A stretch of DNA of 64,000 nucleotides, from contig NC_072795.1 in NCBI RefSeq assembly GCF_028583425.1, forward strand, positions 4,735,001-4,799,000. The letters run 5' to 3'. Below are positions 32,601 to 43,157 of the stretch, piece by piece. This DNA comes from Eublepharis macularius. Lineage: Eukaryota; Chordata; Lepidosauria; Squamata; Eublepharidae. Each line of letters starts with the position of its first letter. Position 1 is the stretch's first letter. The notes under the pieces were generated by a model, which saw only the letters and a list, made by a program, of their open reading frames with translations, was not told the origin of the DNA and made no database searches. The translations under genes and the position numbers were made by a program.

Positions 32601-35600
32601 TGCCCTCCACGGAGGGCAATCTAAACTCCCCTCTGTCTGGAGAGCAGGGGGCGGGGCCACCAGCCATGTGACCATTTTCTTTTTTTTTTTTTTGTAAAAT
32701 TTTTATTGGGTTAGAACATTAATATTTTTACATTACATTGCATTCAATTATCCCCTAATTTTTCGTTTCTAACCCCCTCCCTTTCCCCCCCTTTTGTTGA
32801 CTTCCAACAGCTTTCCCACCCTCTGTCCCTTTTCCCTTACTTCTATTAATTTCCTCTATCTAAAACAAATATATATTCTCCATTATATTAAGCAGTACAT
32901 CTTTACCTCTTTTACTTACTATACATCCAAACTATACTTCTTTAGATAAACAATTTATCCCATTTTCCAGTTTTGAATATTTCTGTATATCATAAACCAT
33001 AAAAATTTCCCACATTTAAATCAAACAATTTGATTTGTTCTCTCTATATTAATCATTTCTTCTTTTTATAGTATTTCTATATAACTCATCACATAGTCAG
33101 TCATTTTAACTCTTCTATACATTCAGTTTGGTGCATATAAGTCTTATCAAGTAAAAAAAAATATTGTTAATTACTCAATCCTCATGTTTAAACCGTTAAT
33201 TATTCTCTATCAATATTCTATCAATTAACCTTTACATATCTATATATATCTCAATCAATTAATTAATCTAACTGCTTATAAATTCACATTTCTCTTCCTC
33301 CCCCGGTAAAGTCACCCCTCTCTTTTATACTTTTATTGTACTTCGGTAGTTCTCAAACTGCCACAGTTTTCCTCCCACCTCCCACTTCTTCTCCAGATAT
33401 TGTTTCAGCTTCTCCCAGTCTGTGTTAAACTGCCCTGAGTCCAGATCTCTCAGTTTTCTTGTCATCTTGTCCATTTCAGCCATATACAGCAATTTGTAGA
33501 TCCAATCTTCAATAGTTGGCACTTCTTGTACTTTCCATTTCTGCGCATACAAAAGTCTAGCTGCTGCAGTCATATAAAATATCAACGTCCTATGGTGGGC
33601 TGGGATTCCCTCCATTCCCAAGTTTAGCAGCAGGAGTTCTGGGTTCTTATTTATTTGAAACTGTAAAATTTCACTCATTTCTCTTATTATTTCCCCCCAG
33701 AACTGCCTAGCTACCTCACACGACCACCACATATGATAGAGGGAGCCCTCATGCTTTCTACATTTCCAGCATTTATTAGAAGTGTTCAAGTTTCCTAGCG
33801 CAATCTTCTTTGGTGTCATGTACCAACGATAAATCATTTTGAAAATGTTCTCTTTAATATTAATACATGTCGTTGTCTTCATTGTAGTTTTCCACAAGTA
33901 TTCCCATGCCTCCATTGTTATTTCTTTATTAAAATTTATAGCCCATTTCACCATTTGTGTTTTAACTGTCTCATCCTCGGTATACCATTTCAACAGTACT
34001 TGGTATACCTTGGATATTCTTTTCTTGTCCTCTTTAAAAAGGGTCTGCTCTAGTTCCGAATTCTCTGTTCGTATACCTCCCTTTACAGAGTCCGAGTTAT
34101 ACAAATCTCTGATCTGTCTATACTGGAACCAATCGTAGTTCGGTGATAGTTCCTCTTGCGTCTTTATTCTAAGTTTAGACACTTCAGTTTTAGTTATTTC
34201 TTTGTACTTTAAACATTGTTGTTCATTATCAACAGCTCTCGGATCTATCACCTCGTATGGAACCACCCACAAAGGGGTTCCTTCTTGTAGGTAAATTCTG
34301 TACTTCTTCCAGATTGTATATAAACTTCTCCTTACAAAATGATGCAGGAACATCGAGTTGACCTTTACTTTGTCATGCCATAGGTATGCGTGCCATCCAA
34401 AAAAATTTTTATATCCCTCTAGGGCTAATAGTTTCTTATTCTTTAATGTCATCCACTCTTTTAACCAAACTAGGCAGATTGCATCATGGTAAAGTCTCAG
34501 GTTGGGCAGTTGCATTCCGCCTCTTTCCTTTGCATCTTGTAGAACTTTTACTTTCACTCGAGGCTTCTTGCCTGCCCAAACAAAATCTGATATTTTCCTC
34601 TGCCATTTTTCAAATTGTTTAGAGTCTCTGATGATTGGTATTGTCTGTAGCAAAAACATTACTCTTGGTAACACATTCATCTTAACTGCTGCAATCCTGC
34701 CCAACCATGACAAATTCAGTCTATTCCATTTGATCAAGTCTCTCTCTATCTGAGTCCATAATTTTTCATAATTATTCTTGAACAAATCTATATTTTTTGC
34801 AGTCAGCTCAACTCCCAAATATTTCACCTTACTAGTTACTTCACAGTCCGTTGTTTCCATTAACAATTGTTGTTTCTGCTTAGTCATGTTTTTACATAAT
34901 ATCTTTGACTTCTTTTTGTTAATGAAGAAACCTGCCAAGTCACCAAACTCCTTGATCTTGTCTATCACTTTTGGCATGTTCTCCAATGGATCTTCTACAA
35001 TTAACATTATGTCATCTGCAAATGCTCTAACCTTGTATGAATAGTCCTTTATTTTTATTCCTCGTATTTCCTCGTCTTGTCGTATTTGTATCATCAGAAT
35101 CTCCAATACTAAAATGAACAACAATGGAGATAACGGGCAACCTTGTCTTGTTCCTTTACTAATCGTCAATTTCTTGGTCAGTTCATCATTCACTACAATT
35201 GCTGCAGTCTGGTCTCTATAAATTTCTTTAATTGCTCTGATGAATCTTTCTCCCAATTGTAGCTTTTCCATAGTGGCAAACAAAAAATCCCAGTTTAAAT
35301 TGTCAAACGCTTTTTCAGCGTCTACAAAGAAGAAACCAACCTCTTTGTCACAACGCTTGTCATAATATTCAATAGCATTGATCACTGTCACGCAGAAAGT
35401 CAATATGGGGATTCCAATTAGGCAAAAAAATAGACCAGGGCTTTTTTTCTGGGAAAAGAGGTGGTGGAACTCAGTGGGTTGCCCTTGGAGAAAATGGTCA
35501 CATGGCTGGTGGCCCCGCCCCCTGATCTCCAGACAGAGGGGAGTTGAGATCGCCCTCCGCACCAGCGGTGCGGAGGGCAATCTAAACTCCCCTCTGTCTG

Positions 35601-38600
35601 GAGAGCAGGGGGCGGGGCCACCAGCCATGTGACCATTTTCAAGAGGTTCCGGAACTCCGTTCCACTGCGTTCCCCCTGAAAAAAAGCCCTGAAATAGACA
35701 ATGTTTTATTTTTATCTCTGATCAAAGCTGCAAGTTTAGCCATCTTCGCAATGCCATCATTTTCATAATCCAGTCTTCAGGTGAAGGCAATTCTGTGCTT
35801 TTCCATTTTTGCACAACTTTGTAAACTGCTCTGAGTGGGCATTAAGCTGTCCTAAAGGGTGATATATAAACCAAATGTTGTTGTTGTTATCTTGTCTGTA
35901 CTGTTGCTATACACATCCTCGCTCATTTTTTTCTTCCTCCAGACAATTACATTCTGATTTTTCTCCAGTGCTTTACATAGATCAGGAGAACTGGGGGAAG
36001 AAAATGGTCACTAATTGTCACCTGTTCAGATATTGATGGTTGTCTTTGCCAGATTCTTCTTCCTTGTTCACGGACAAGTTCCCTGTTTATTTCTTCAGCA
36101 TGGCTGCCCGATGCTTCTGGGATGCAGACACAGACAGCTACGCTCAGGATGTTTTCATGAACGTGAGTGAAATTTGCTGTTCTGGCCAAGTGTCGTCCCC
36201 AAAAGGCTGTGCAGGAAAAAGAAAGTGCACTGCTAAGTAGCCAGTTCCCCACCTGTTTATAGGATTTTTGTTTTTTTGTTTTTAACTAATGCTGTTAGTC
36301 CTCTGCAAATGTTGTTCAGGTATGTTCGTATGAAGCAGGATATGGCCAGTCACAAGTATCAGGTGGTTGCTGTCTGTTTTGCATTGGGCAGCACGTGACT
36401 TTTCCATGGGCTTGTGTGTTCGCTATAGGTAAAAGGTAAAAGTAGTCCCCTGTGCAAGCACTGAGTCATTACTGACCCATGGGGGGACATCGTATCACAA
36501 CGTTTTCTTGGCAGACTTTTTGTTATGGGGTGGTTTGCCATTGCCTTCCCCAGTCATCTACACTTTACCCCCAGGAAACTGGGTACTCATTTTACCGACC
36601 TCAGAAGGATGGAAGGCTGAGTCAACCTTGAGCCAGCTATTTGAACCTGGCCTCCGCCAGGATCGAACTCAGGTCGTGAGCAGAGCTTGGGCTGCAGTAC
36701 TGCTGCTTACCACTCTGCGCCACGGGGCTTATGTATGTAAGCTATACCTTTATGGAAAATTTACACATTGCCCAATTCACACCAGACAGCGACTGCACAG
36801 TTGAACGTAGATAAGCTTTTAGCCGATAAGGACCATGAAATTACATTAAAGGTGGCAAATTTTGCTGTGCAAGCCATACGGATTAGGAAGTATTTTACAG
36901 GGGGAAATATTTAAATATTTTATAATGTTAAGGATTTAAATATTTAACAATTTGGTCTTAGGTACTCAGGTTTTAAGGTTTTAAATATTTAAGAATCTGT
37001 ACCCTGAAATTTTAGTGAATAGATTTGTAAATAATATGACTTACCCTGACTGTAGGCTGTACGCTACTAATGTGTGGTCTATGACCGTAATAAAGATTGA
37101 TTGACTTTGACAGTTGAACGTAATCCCAGGAACACACATGCTCCCAATACATGTTGATGACAAATATCTTGTTCCCAAGGCCAGAACTGAATATCTGCTG
37201 ATGGCTATTGATAGACAGGAAGCTTTATGTCAAAACCTAAGCAAGAAAAGGCAAGTCCCTTCCCCATGACGTTTACAAAACAACCAAGTCGCTGGGAAGA
37301 AAGGGTGTGGCCAGCCTGACAAGAGGTGGAAATACAGCATCGTATACCTGGACTTTGTCTTAGTCCAGCGTGATGATGACTAAGGGACTATGTCAAAAAC
37401 AACCAGGGAAAGATGTGTGGAGAAGGCCGTGAAAGGAGAAAGAGAGAGGTGGGGTGGGAGTTGTCCTGAGGTGAATGAGAGACTTCTTGCCAGCTCCGGT
37501 AGTGTTTGTGGACAGCCCATTAGGTATAGAGCAAGCCCCCTTCAGGCTGAGCTCTCACCCTAGTCAGTTTGGCTCAGGAACCCCTTGCAATAAATGCTGG
37601 ACGGGGAGCGTTCTCCGTTGGCATCTTCTGGAACCCACCGCTGCCTCCCTGACTGGCTGTCTTTGTTGCTGGCTCCTCCGTGTGCGGCTGCTACTTTCAA
37701 TTGGGCCAGTTCCCAGACACACACGCACACTGTACACATTACATAGTGGAACGGCTCAGGAGGTCTCACATGAAGCTGCTGTACTGGTCCATCAAGGTCA
37801 GTGGTTGTCTACTCGGATTGGCGGCAGCTCTCCAGGATCTTTCACGTCACGTCCTGCCTGGTCCTTTTAAACTGACTAAAGGGCTACACGGTAGAGGTTT
37901 ATAGAATTATGCACAGAGTATAGGGATTAGACAGAGCGTTTTTTCCTCCTCTCCCCAAAAGCTTAAACTTTAGGGCATCCAATGAAGTTGACGGGCAATA
38001 GATCTAGGACAGGCAAAAGGAAGTAGGTGGGTAGAAATGTTATTGTATACGGCGATTGGCCTTTACAAGTTAAACATACTTACAACCAAAAACTTAAAAT
38101 TTGGGGGTTACAGACATCTTTAAAAATGTCTCAATTCCCAGTCGAATACAAAATTTACCATTCAGTTCTATTAAATGCTTTCTTGGAGACTACTACACTT
38201 GCTCTAATTTTCCTGGTGGCCAGGGCAAAAAGAGCCATCTTATCAAAAACAGAGGAATCCACATCATACAGGGGTGGCCAAACTTACTTAATATAAGAGC
38301 CACATAGAATAATCGTCAGATGTTTGAGAGCCACAAGACATGATGCATTGAAGTGACTTCATATGAAGAGGTGGGTCTGGGGGAGTGTCCTCAAAGTGAC
38401 ATCACAGGAAGGGGTGGGGTTTGGTGCAGTATGCTGGAAGTGACATCAGAAGGGATGGAGCTTGGGAAGAGCCATCACCTGACCTTTGACTTGGAAGTGA
38501 AATCACAAAAGTGATGTCACATCCTTGCTAGGCCTCACCCCCAAAGTCCCTAGGTATCTTCTGAGTCAGACCCGGCAACCCCAACATTTTTATTGAAAAT

Positions 38601-40234
38601 ATGAAAGACATGGAAAGAAAGGAGGAAAGGGAGGGAGGAAAACTAAAAATAAAATGTATGGTCATGACCACCGGGAGCCACACAATATGTCTAGAAGAGC
38701 CGCATGTGGCTCCCGAGCCACAGTTTGCCCACCCCTATAGCATATAAACTATCTGAATCAGAGAGAGAGTGTAAAGTACGTAGGATCTGAATATAAAGGG
38801 CAGGCCAAAAATGGAGAAGGTCTTCTACTGAATTGCCACATGGACAGTTGCATCATTTGGCAAGAGGAAGTATTTCTTTACTTAATTAAATGGTGGAACT
38901 CAACTGCAGTAGATGCCGTGATGGCCAGAAGCAGGGGAGGCTTTATAAAGGGGTTAGATTTATGGAGGACAGGTCTCCCGGTGGCTGCTAACCAAGATCC
39001 CTCCACATTTCGTGCCAAGAAGGAACATCAAGGGAAGGTGTTGGCTTCCGTGGCCTGTTCGCTGGCCCTCCAGGGCAACTGGTTGGCTGCTGCATGAGAC
39101 ACACAATCCATATGCCCTAGCCTGAGCAACTTTGGTTCAGGCCCGTAAATTTCCACAGGCCCAGTTCTGGCTTGTCACCCTGGGAGAGGAATGCGCAGGC
39201 TTCTTATTCATTGCGCCTGCAGTCTGTTGTCCAAAGCAAGATGCCCTTGGGCGGAGAGGAGTATCAGCTCGGGTTGCCCTCTGCGCTTCCTCATGTCTGG
39301 CAATGCTTATATCAAAGTGTACCCTGATTAGCTGACTACCCTAGAAAATACGGCGTCTCACAGCAGCTCGAGACCTAAGTCTCAACATGCATTCATACAT
39401 ACATATATAAGGGATCCTTTAGAATGCACGCTTCGGCTCAGCTCGCTAGACCATTCTGTGAGAGACTATGCTCCATGTCAGGCCCTAAGATGACCAGGGG
39501 TGCCTGGCATGGTTTTGCACTTTCTGTTTGTGAGTATGAGCAACCTGGAAGCTCTGTCAGAGAATGCAAGTTAGAAAGCAAGTTTTGTGTCTAGCCAGAT
39601 TGTTTTAGCTAAGCTTAGGCAAGCTGTTGTTATTTTCATTGCCTTTTGCTCTGTGGTTCCTGCTCTGCAACACTCTTGTGAATTTAATAAACAACTTATA
39701 TTTAAACCTGCGTCTAGAGTTACTGGCCACATGTGTGCAAATGCTCCCAGAATGAAGCCAGAGACTGGGAAGTCTCAACAAGTGAACGTCTTTGACCCCC
39801 AAGAGGGCTGCTAGGGGTCTCGAGTGGCTGTGCACCAGTGCTTGGGAACAGTGGCCAAGGATGGGACCTTTAGATAACAGGGTGCTAGTCTAGATGGACC
39901 GCTGGTCTGATCCAGCAGTGCTCTTCTTGAATTTCTAATGTACTTCTGCTGACTCTGCCTTAAAGATTACAATGTGATTACTTACGGCTGCAGGATGCTT
40001 TGACCACTCCAGTGTGTTATATGAAAATGTGGTGGCGGTAATATGGCCTTGACGTGGGGGGGGGGGCACCTACCTTCTAAGTGTAAGGTGTTAGTCAGAT
40101 AAGGTGTAGCAAAGGCTGTGAAGTTCCTTTCTGCTCTGCCTGCGAGCCGTGCTGCTCCCTGACCCTCCTTCCTCTGGTTTCCCCAGGACAGCCTGTTCTG
40201 CGTGGCGGCTGCCTTCGGCTGTTTCTACTACTAA
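29557..40234 (+). CDS. DYNLT2B: DYNLT2B (TCTEX1D2), dynein-2 Tctex-type light chain, five coding exons
   Basis: Spliced gene; join 29557-29651, 31722-31855, 32039-32108, 36099-36162, 40187-40234 (411 nt, 136 residues plus TAA). The product is a Tctex-type light chain of cytoplasmic dynein-2, the retrograde motor of intraflagellar transport in cilia. Recognition rests on near-identity to the vertebrate family over the core: LKEELAGVQYNPEEIP in exon 2, RYKIVVQVVIGEQRGEGV in exon 3, ARCFWDADTDSYAQDVFMN in exon 4 and the C-terminal DSLFCVAAAFGCFYY in exon 5. The human protein is slightly longer (about 142 residues); the difference lies in the variable N-terminus. All introns are GT-AG and phases agree. 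The start ATG has G at -3 and +4. Introns are 2070, 183, 3990 and 4024 bp; the last two are filled with repeats. No canonical AATAAA was seen soon after the stop; TATAAA at 40577-40582 is a weak candidate. No damage to the reading frame was seen. Confidence 0.96.
29698..29788. mobile_element. Short foldback MITE in intron 1
   Basis: AGTGCAATCCTAT ... ATAGGATTGCAC inverted ends, with partial complementarity inside; sits right after exon 1. Confidence 0.65.
29950..30712. mobile_element. TAGGGTTGCCAG-family MITE split by a solo LTR
   Basis: Left part 29950-30052 and right part 30638-30712 read through as one family copy. The insert between them is the LTR. Confidence 0.7.
30053..30637. mobile_element. 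Solo LTR (fossil LTR element)
   Basis: 585 bp, begins TGTTAGGGAATTT and ends AAAATTCCCCATCA (inverted TG...CA ends), with 5-bp flanks CTGAT on both sides (30048-30052, 30638-30642). It contains an AATAAA. Only the LTR remains; no internal region. Likely retrovirus-like or another LTR family, in DYNLT2B intron 1. A related stretch may lie at 19195-19500. Confidence 0.75.
30925..31055. repeat. TAGCACC foldback-family half copy
   Basis: CAGGTAAGTAGCTGTGTTGG, CCAGTAGCACCCTAAAGACC and ACTTTCAAGAGTCAAAGCTCC. Confidence 0.68.
31472..31500 (+). repeat. (TTTA)n microsatellite
   Basis: About six tetranucleotide units in intron 1. Confidence 0.85.
31722..31855 (+). CDS. DYNLT2B: DYNLT2B exon 2
   Basis: Acceptor TCTCCAATTAG|A follows a pyrimidine tract, and the donor is AAAG|GTGACG. 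It encodes FRSPVVKECIHEVL and the following helix through IRNALK. The first base completes the Lys codon begun in exon 1. Confidence 0.95.
32039..32108 (+). CDS. DYNLT2B: DYNLT2B exon 3
   Basis: Acceptor CCTTTTTAG|AA and donor AA|GTAAGT. It encodes the central beta strands, including VVQVVIGEQRGEGV, the most conserved stretch of the family. Only 183 bp of intron separates it from exon 2. Confidence 0.96.
32245..32283 (+). mobile_element. tRNA-SINE type 1 head, cut off
   Basis: GAGCCAGTTTGGTGTAGTGG and TTAAGTGCGGCAGGACT, then abrupt change. A matching tail stands at 35815-35895, beyond the nest of L1 and MITE insertions; part of the SINE body is missing. Confidence 0.7.
32284..32437 (-). mobile_element. 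Older L1 fragment, 3' portion (outer layer)
   Basis: AT-rich minus-strand L1 3' region. It continues as the flank shared by both copies of the long TSD and resumes at 35700-35814, where the minus strand encodes WKSTELPSPEDWIMKMMALR, typical of the L1 ORF2 C-terminus. Confidence 0.6.
32438..32679 (+). repeat. Left copy of the long L1 target-site duplication
   Basis: 242 bp, matching 35388-35640 from TCACGCAGAAAG to ACCATTTTC. It includes a partial CAGGGCTTTTTTTC MITE (32486-32679). It is 11 bp shorter than the right copy, all within the central hairpin. Confidence 0.85.
32680..35387 (-). mobile_element. L1 LINE, 5'-truncated, recent, antisense in DYNLT2B intron 3
   Basis: Minus-strand element of 2.7 kb: poly-A (T run 32680-32693), about 630 bp 3' UTR, then an uninterrupted ORF2 frame up to the truncation at 35387. 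Flanked by direct repeats of 242 and 253 bp. The absence of stops over some 690 codons points to a young insertion. It lies opposite to the host transcript. Confidence 0.9.
33325..35387 (-). CDS. L1 ORF2 (reverse transcriptase and C-terminal domain), 5'-truncated
   Basis: About 687 residues of L1 ORF2 without a stop. Reverse-transcriptase motifs in order: VGFFFVDAEKAFDNL (motif A, catalytic Asp), KGTRQGCPLSPLLF (motif B), RAFADDIMLI (motif C, the FADD pair), AGFFINKKKSKIL (motif D). The thumb region follows (LGVELTAKN...LSWLGRIAAVKMNVLPR) and then the C-terminal Cys/His motif CWKCRKHEGSLYHMWWSC. The N-terminal endonuclease and the first RT part are missing because of 5' truncation, so no autonomous activity is expected. 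The open frame extends by chance some 80 codons into the flanking repeat up to 35628; those residues are not L1. Confidence 0.9.
35388..35640 (+). repeat. Right copy of the long L1 target-site duplication
   Basis: 253 bp; see the left copy. It keeps the fuller central hairpin of the MITE (CGCACCAGCGGTGCG). Confidence 0.85.
35436..35691. mobile_element. CAGGGCTTTTTTTC hAT-type MITE, TSD AAATAGAC
   Basis: Complete copy: CAGGGCTTTTTTTC ... GAAAAAAAGCCCTG flanked by AAATAGAC (35428-35435, 35692-35699). The L1 inserted into it and duplicated its left three quarters. Confidence 0.9.
35700..35814 (-). pseudogene. Older L1 fragment, ORF2 C-terminal part (outer layer)
   Basis: Minus-strand translation STELPSPEDWIMKMMALRRW matches the last domain of L1 ORF2 (compare VQEVPTIEDWIYKLLYMAEM of the younger L1 at 33325-35387). 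Belongs with 32284-32437. Confidence 0.65.
35815..35895 (+). mobile_element. tRNA-SINE type 1 tail
   Basis: TTTGTAAACTGCTCTGAGTGGG followed by (TTG)n; pairs with the head at 32245-32283. Confidence 0.7.
36099..36162 (+). CDS. DYNLT2B: DYNLT2B exon 4
   Basis: Acceptor TTCTTCAG|C and donor AAC|GTGAGT. It encodes MAARCFWDADTDSYAQDVFMN, diagnostic of Tctex1 light chains. The residue spanning the exon 3/4 junction reads Asn, where the human protein has Phe. Confidence 0.96.
36428..36729 (-). mobile_element. tRNA-derived SINE (type 3) in intron 4
   Basis: Minus strand: A-box region CCGTGGCGCAGAGTGG near 36727 and B box GAGTTCGATCC at 36660-36670. A long conserved body (GACCTCAGAAGG / TTACCGACCTC; CAGTGATTACT-like) ends in TACCTTTTACC. 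Common squamate SINE layout; name uncertain. Confidence 0.78.
37390..37743 (+). mobile_element. Possible LTR-derived fossil
   Basis: Contains CAATAAATGCTGG (polyadenylation-like) in the middle of a GC-rich terminal part and ends near ACACATTACA. Borders and TSD not established; family unknown. Confidence 0.3.
38269..38736. mobile_element. hAT-like MITE, CAGGGGTGGCCAAACT termini
   Basis: Ends CAGGGGTGGCCAAACT and AGTTTGCCCACCCCT are inverted repeats. The 8-bp flanks ACATCATA and ATAGCATA agree at six positions, consistent with an old hAT TSD. It lies in DYNLT2B intron 4. No reading frame. Confidence 0.65.
38840..39300 (+). other. No gene recognised (intron 4)
   Basis: Ordinary intronic sequence with short frames lacking conserved motifs. 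Confidence 0.4.
39300..39840 (+). mobile_element. Possible LTR-derived fossil
   Basis: A TATATAAGG box (about 39403), then some 280 bp later AATAAACAACTTATATTTAAACC, the spacing expected of a promoter and polyadenylation signal in one LTR. Ends not defined. Confidence 0.35.
40187..40234 (+). CDS. DYNLT2B: DYNLT2B exon 5 (last coding)
   Basis: Acceptor TTTCCCCAG|GAC. It encodes DSLFCVAAAFGCFYY and then TAA at 40232-40234, the conserved C-terminal beta strand of the light-chain dimer. Confidence 0.95.
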   Translation, partial: DSLFCVAAAFGCFYY

Positions 40235-40239
40235 GGCCA

Positions 40240-41400
40240 AGAGAAGAACGTCAGGAAGGAGTCGTCGTTCCGGAGAGACCCATGAAACCAGCTGCACTTG
40301 CTTCTTCAGACCTGTGGATTCTCCCTTGCGCAAAACACGCTTGTTTTTGTGTGATCTTGAAAATATTCCAGACTGATTCTGCGACAGCTTTTAGGCCGAG
40401 TGAGGACAACGTCTGTCAGGAAGTTCTTCTATGCAAGCCCGTATTCAGTTGTGCTTCTGCAAGAGAACTTCCTGATGGATTGAGCCCAGTTGCTTACATA
40501 TGTCTGATAACTGGTCCGAAAGGGGACCAGTCCTGATACAGTCATCACTTGCAGATGCGCTATGTATTTAAACTGCTATAAAGAATCCCAGCCAGTGAGA
40601 AAACCCTAAATACTTTGTGAGAAATGTAACATAGTTCATTGTATAATTTTCATTTTTTTTAAAAAAAAACGTATTTCTCCCTATGAGTTTTTTGTTCCTG
40701 ATTCAGCCCTTCTGCGTACCTTTCCAGGTTCCACTTACTGTGAGCAACAAGCTCAATGAACCTACCTGACAAGGAAGCCCAGCACACGGCTTATCGAATG
40801 GTTGTCACAGCCATTTCTTACTCAAGGAAATAAGGTGCCAATCAATCTGCCCAAGCAGTAAGACAGCAATGACAGTCTAAATATTGCCTCTTGCCTAAGC
40901 CAGCATATCAAGTGCTTGGAAATGACAACGCTCGGCATTTCTGAGCATTTGTGTAAATTTGTAGGTCCAAAGTATGCACACTGTTGGAGTTTAGTGATTG
41001 GAATTCCAGGAGTATAATTTCACTACAGTCGGGCTATGGATTGGGGCCAAGGCATCGGTGAAGGGGAGATTTCAATCCCCTCCCTAAACTGTTTCCCTGA
41101 TTGCCCTCCCTCCCCGTTAATTTAGTTCCACTAGGGGGGGAAGTAACTTTTGGGGGCCTGTTGATGTTTTCTACCTGGGTTTAAAGCAACTTGGGGGAAG
41201 TAAAGCCTCCCCCCCCCTTCTGCTTCACCAACAGATTTCTGCAGATGCTCTCAAAGGCACTGGCTGGTTGGCAGCCCAATTTGAAGGGAGGCCAGTATTC
41301 GAGGCTGGTGACGTGGCTGAGCTATGAATAAAGTCCCCAGTTGGAATCTTCCCTCAGCCCCGAACTTCCCAATTGCCTTAGACAGGCCAGCCTCTCTCAG
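40240..41400. other. DYNLT2B 3' region, no further gene seen
   Basis: Probably holds the 3' UTR. No AATAAA close to the stop. TATAAA at 40577-40582 and an A-run at about 40662-40670 are the nearest candidates. Beyond that, apparently unique sequence. Confidence 0.45.
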
Positions 41401-41780
41401 CCCCCTCCCCACCCAATCTACAGTCCGTGGCTGACCTATCTTGCAGGATTGTTGTGAGGGTTATAACAAGGTGGTGGCTGGGCAGTGCTTTGAATGCTCT
41501 CAATGCAAAGTATTTGTTACTTATCAGGGGCATGCTGTGGTGATCATAAGTATGCTTCTTGCCTCATACAGGTGTTTTAAAAATTATACATGCTACCTAA
41601 GGCCACCTGGGGCTTTCCAGTTCCCCAGGCTGCAGCCAGATTTGAATTGGGGTCCTGTTTGTTGCACTGGACCACACCAGCAACTCCGGCAAGTCTATGG
41701 TAGCGAGAAGTAAACCAAGGCAAAGAGGAGCTGTGCGTTTCCCCGGTTTTCAATCTGGTCCTGTTGGGTTTGTGATGTGA

Positions 41781-42167
41781 TCAGCTGAAGAGGAGGGGGC
41801 TGATGCCAAGAACTTGAGGTCTCCCTGCAAGGATGACAGATGGTCCCCAGTAGATGCTGTTGCCCCCTTTTTTCCTTGCTGCAAGCGCCTTCCTTGACTC
41901 AAAGGAAATGGAAGGGCCTCTGGCTGTCGTTGAAGAGTCTTTCTTCACGGCAGGAGGATTCACGGGGAGCCCAAAGCATTCTTGCATGTCAGTTGCCCAA
42001 GCCCTGGAAGTGTCACATTGGCCAGGGCACAAGGTAGCAAGCCAGTGCTGCTGCGTGGCTTTTTGCAACCGCCGCAGGGCCCCCAAGGCAAAGCTGTCTT
42101 CAGCCAGAAACTTCTTTCCCTCGCCACAATGCAGATGTTTAAAACCGGAAATCCAGTCCTGAAACAC
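41781..42167 (-). other. Unassigned open frame, 128 residues
   Basis: Minus-strand open frame. TTTGTGTTTCAG|GACTGG just inside its start could be a splice acceptor. No domain recognised, and overlapping long frames exist on both strands, so it may be chance in moderately GC-rich DNA. Confidence 0.15.
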
Positions 42168-43157
42168 AAACCAACATTCTCACTTTGAGCAACCGGAAAA
42201 GCAATATACAGCACCAGACCTCCTGGAGCAGAGCTCTCTGCAAACCAGGCGCTGCCAGGGAAAAGATCCCGCTTCACGCCCCACTTGTTCTCAGAGTAGA
42301 TGGCAGCGTGAATAACGCCATGCCCCCAGAGCTCAAATGCATGGCAGCAGGTGCCCCTGGACAAAAGCCATTTAGCAGGGCAGAGAAAGGCCAGACTGGG
42401 CATTTGCACAGGTCCCCAAGGACAAGGGCACTGCCCTTTGCCCCCTACCCAGGATAGCCAGAGGACAAGAGAGAGAACTCTCACTTTGCACCCACTGCCC
42501 TTCCAAGTGCAGGGAATCTCCTTCCCTCCAATTTAGGGCGTTAACAGCAATCGCTGGTATCTTGGATTGTGCCCAGAATTCCCTGCTACTACACAGGAAT
42601 TTGTGGTCCCTTGTAGGCTGGATTACAGAATTCTGCGCTGAGAGGGTGGCAGGACCAAGAGTATTACTGTACTGCATTGTTGGGGCCCACTGTCAAAAGG
42701 CAAACACCCCATCCTCTCTTCTGACGGCTGCTTCTGTTGGGCCAGCCAAATTCCTACCACTGCTTCAGGTTTCAGAATGAAACTGGGCTGGAAGGCTTCA
42801 TGTGCCTCTCATCTTGTGGGATTTAGGATTCCCATTAACTCGGTCACTCAGAGATGGTCTCAGCACCACAAGGCACTTTTTTCCAATCAAACTGTTGCAT
42901 TTTGGGAGCAAGGAGGATAATTTTCTGGAGAGCTGCCATCTGCTGAATGCCAGGCGCATGAAGCTCATGGGGTATCCTGGGGCTTTTTCTCTTCTCTCGG
43001 CCTCACCTACCTCACAGGGTTGTTGTACACCACCCAGCGCTGCTTAGTGGAACAACAGGATAAAATGTGTCTTCTCTCTTGCTCTCTATCCTCATATATT
43101 TTTCTATAATCTCATAATCCCTCATATATATATTTATAAAATCACATATTCTATAAA

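Noticed and set aside
33325-35628. Full 767-codon frame taken as one protein
   Set aside because: The first 80 codons come from the flanking MITE/TSD; only 35387 leftward is L1.
41960-42484. 174-codon minus-strand frame, tested as a TM4SF19-like exon
   Set aside because: No transmembrane pattern or family motifs; overlapping frames on both strands suggest chance.
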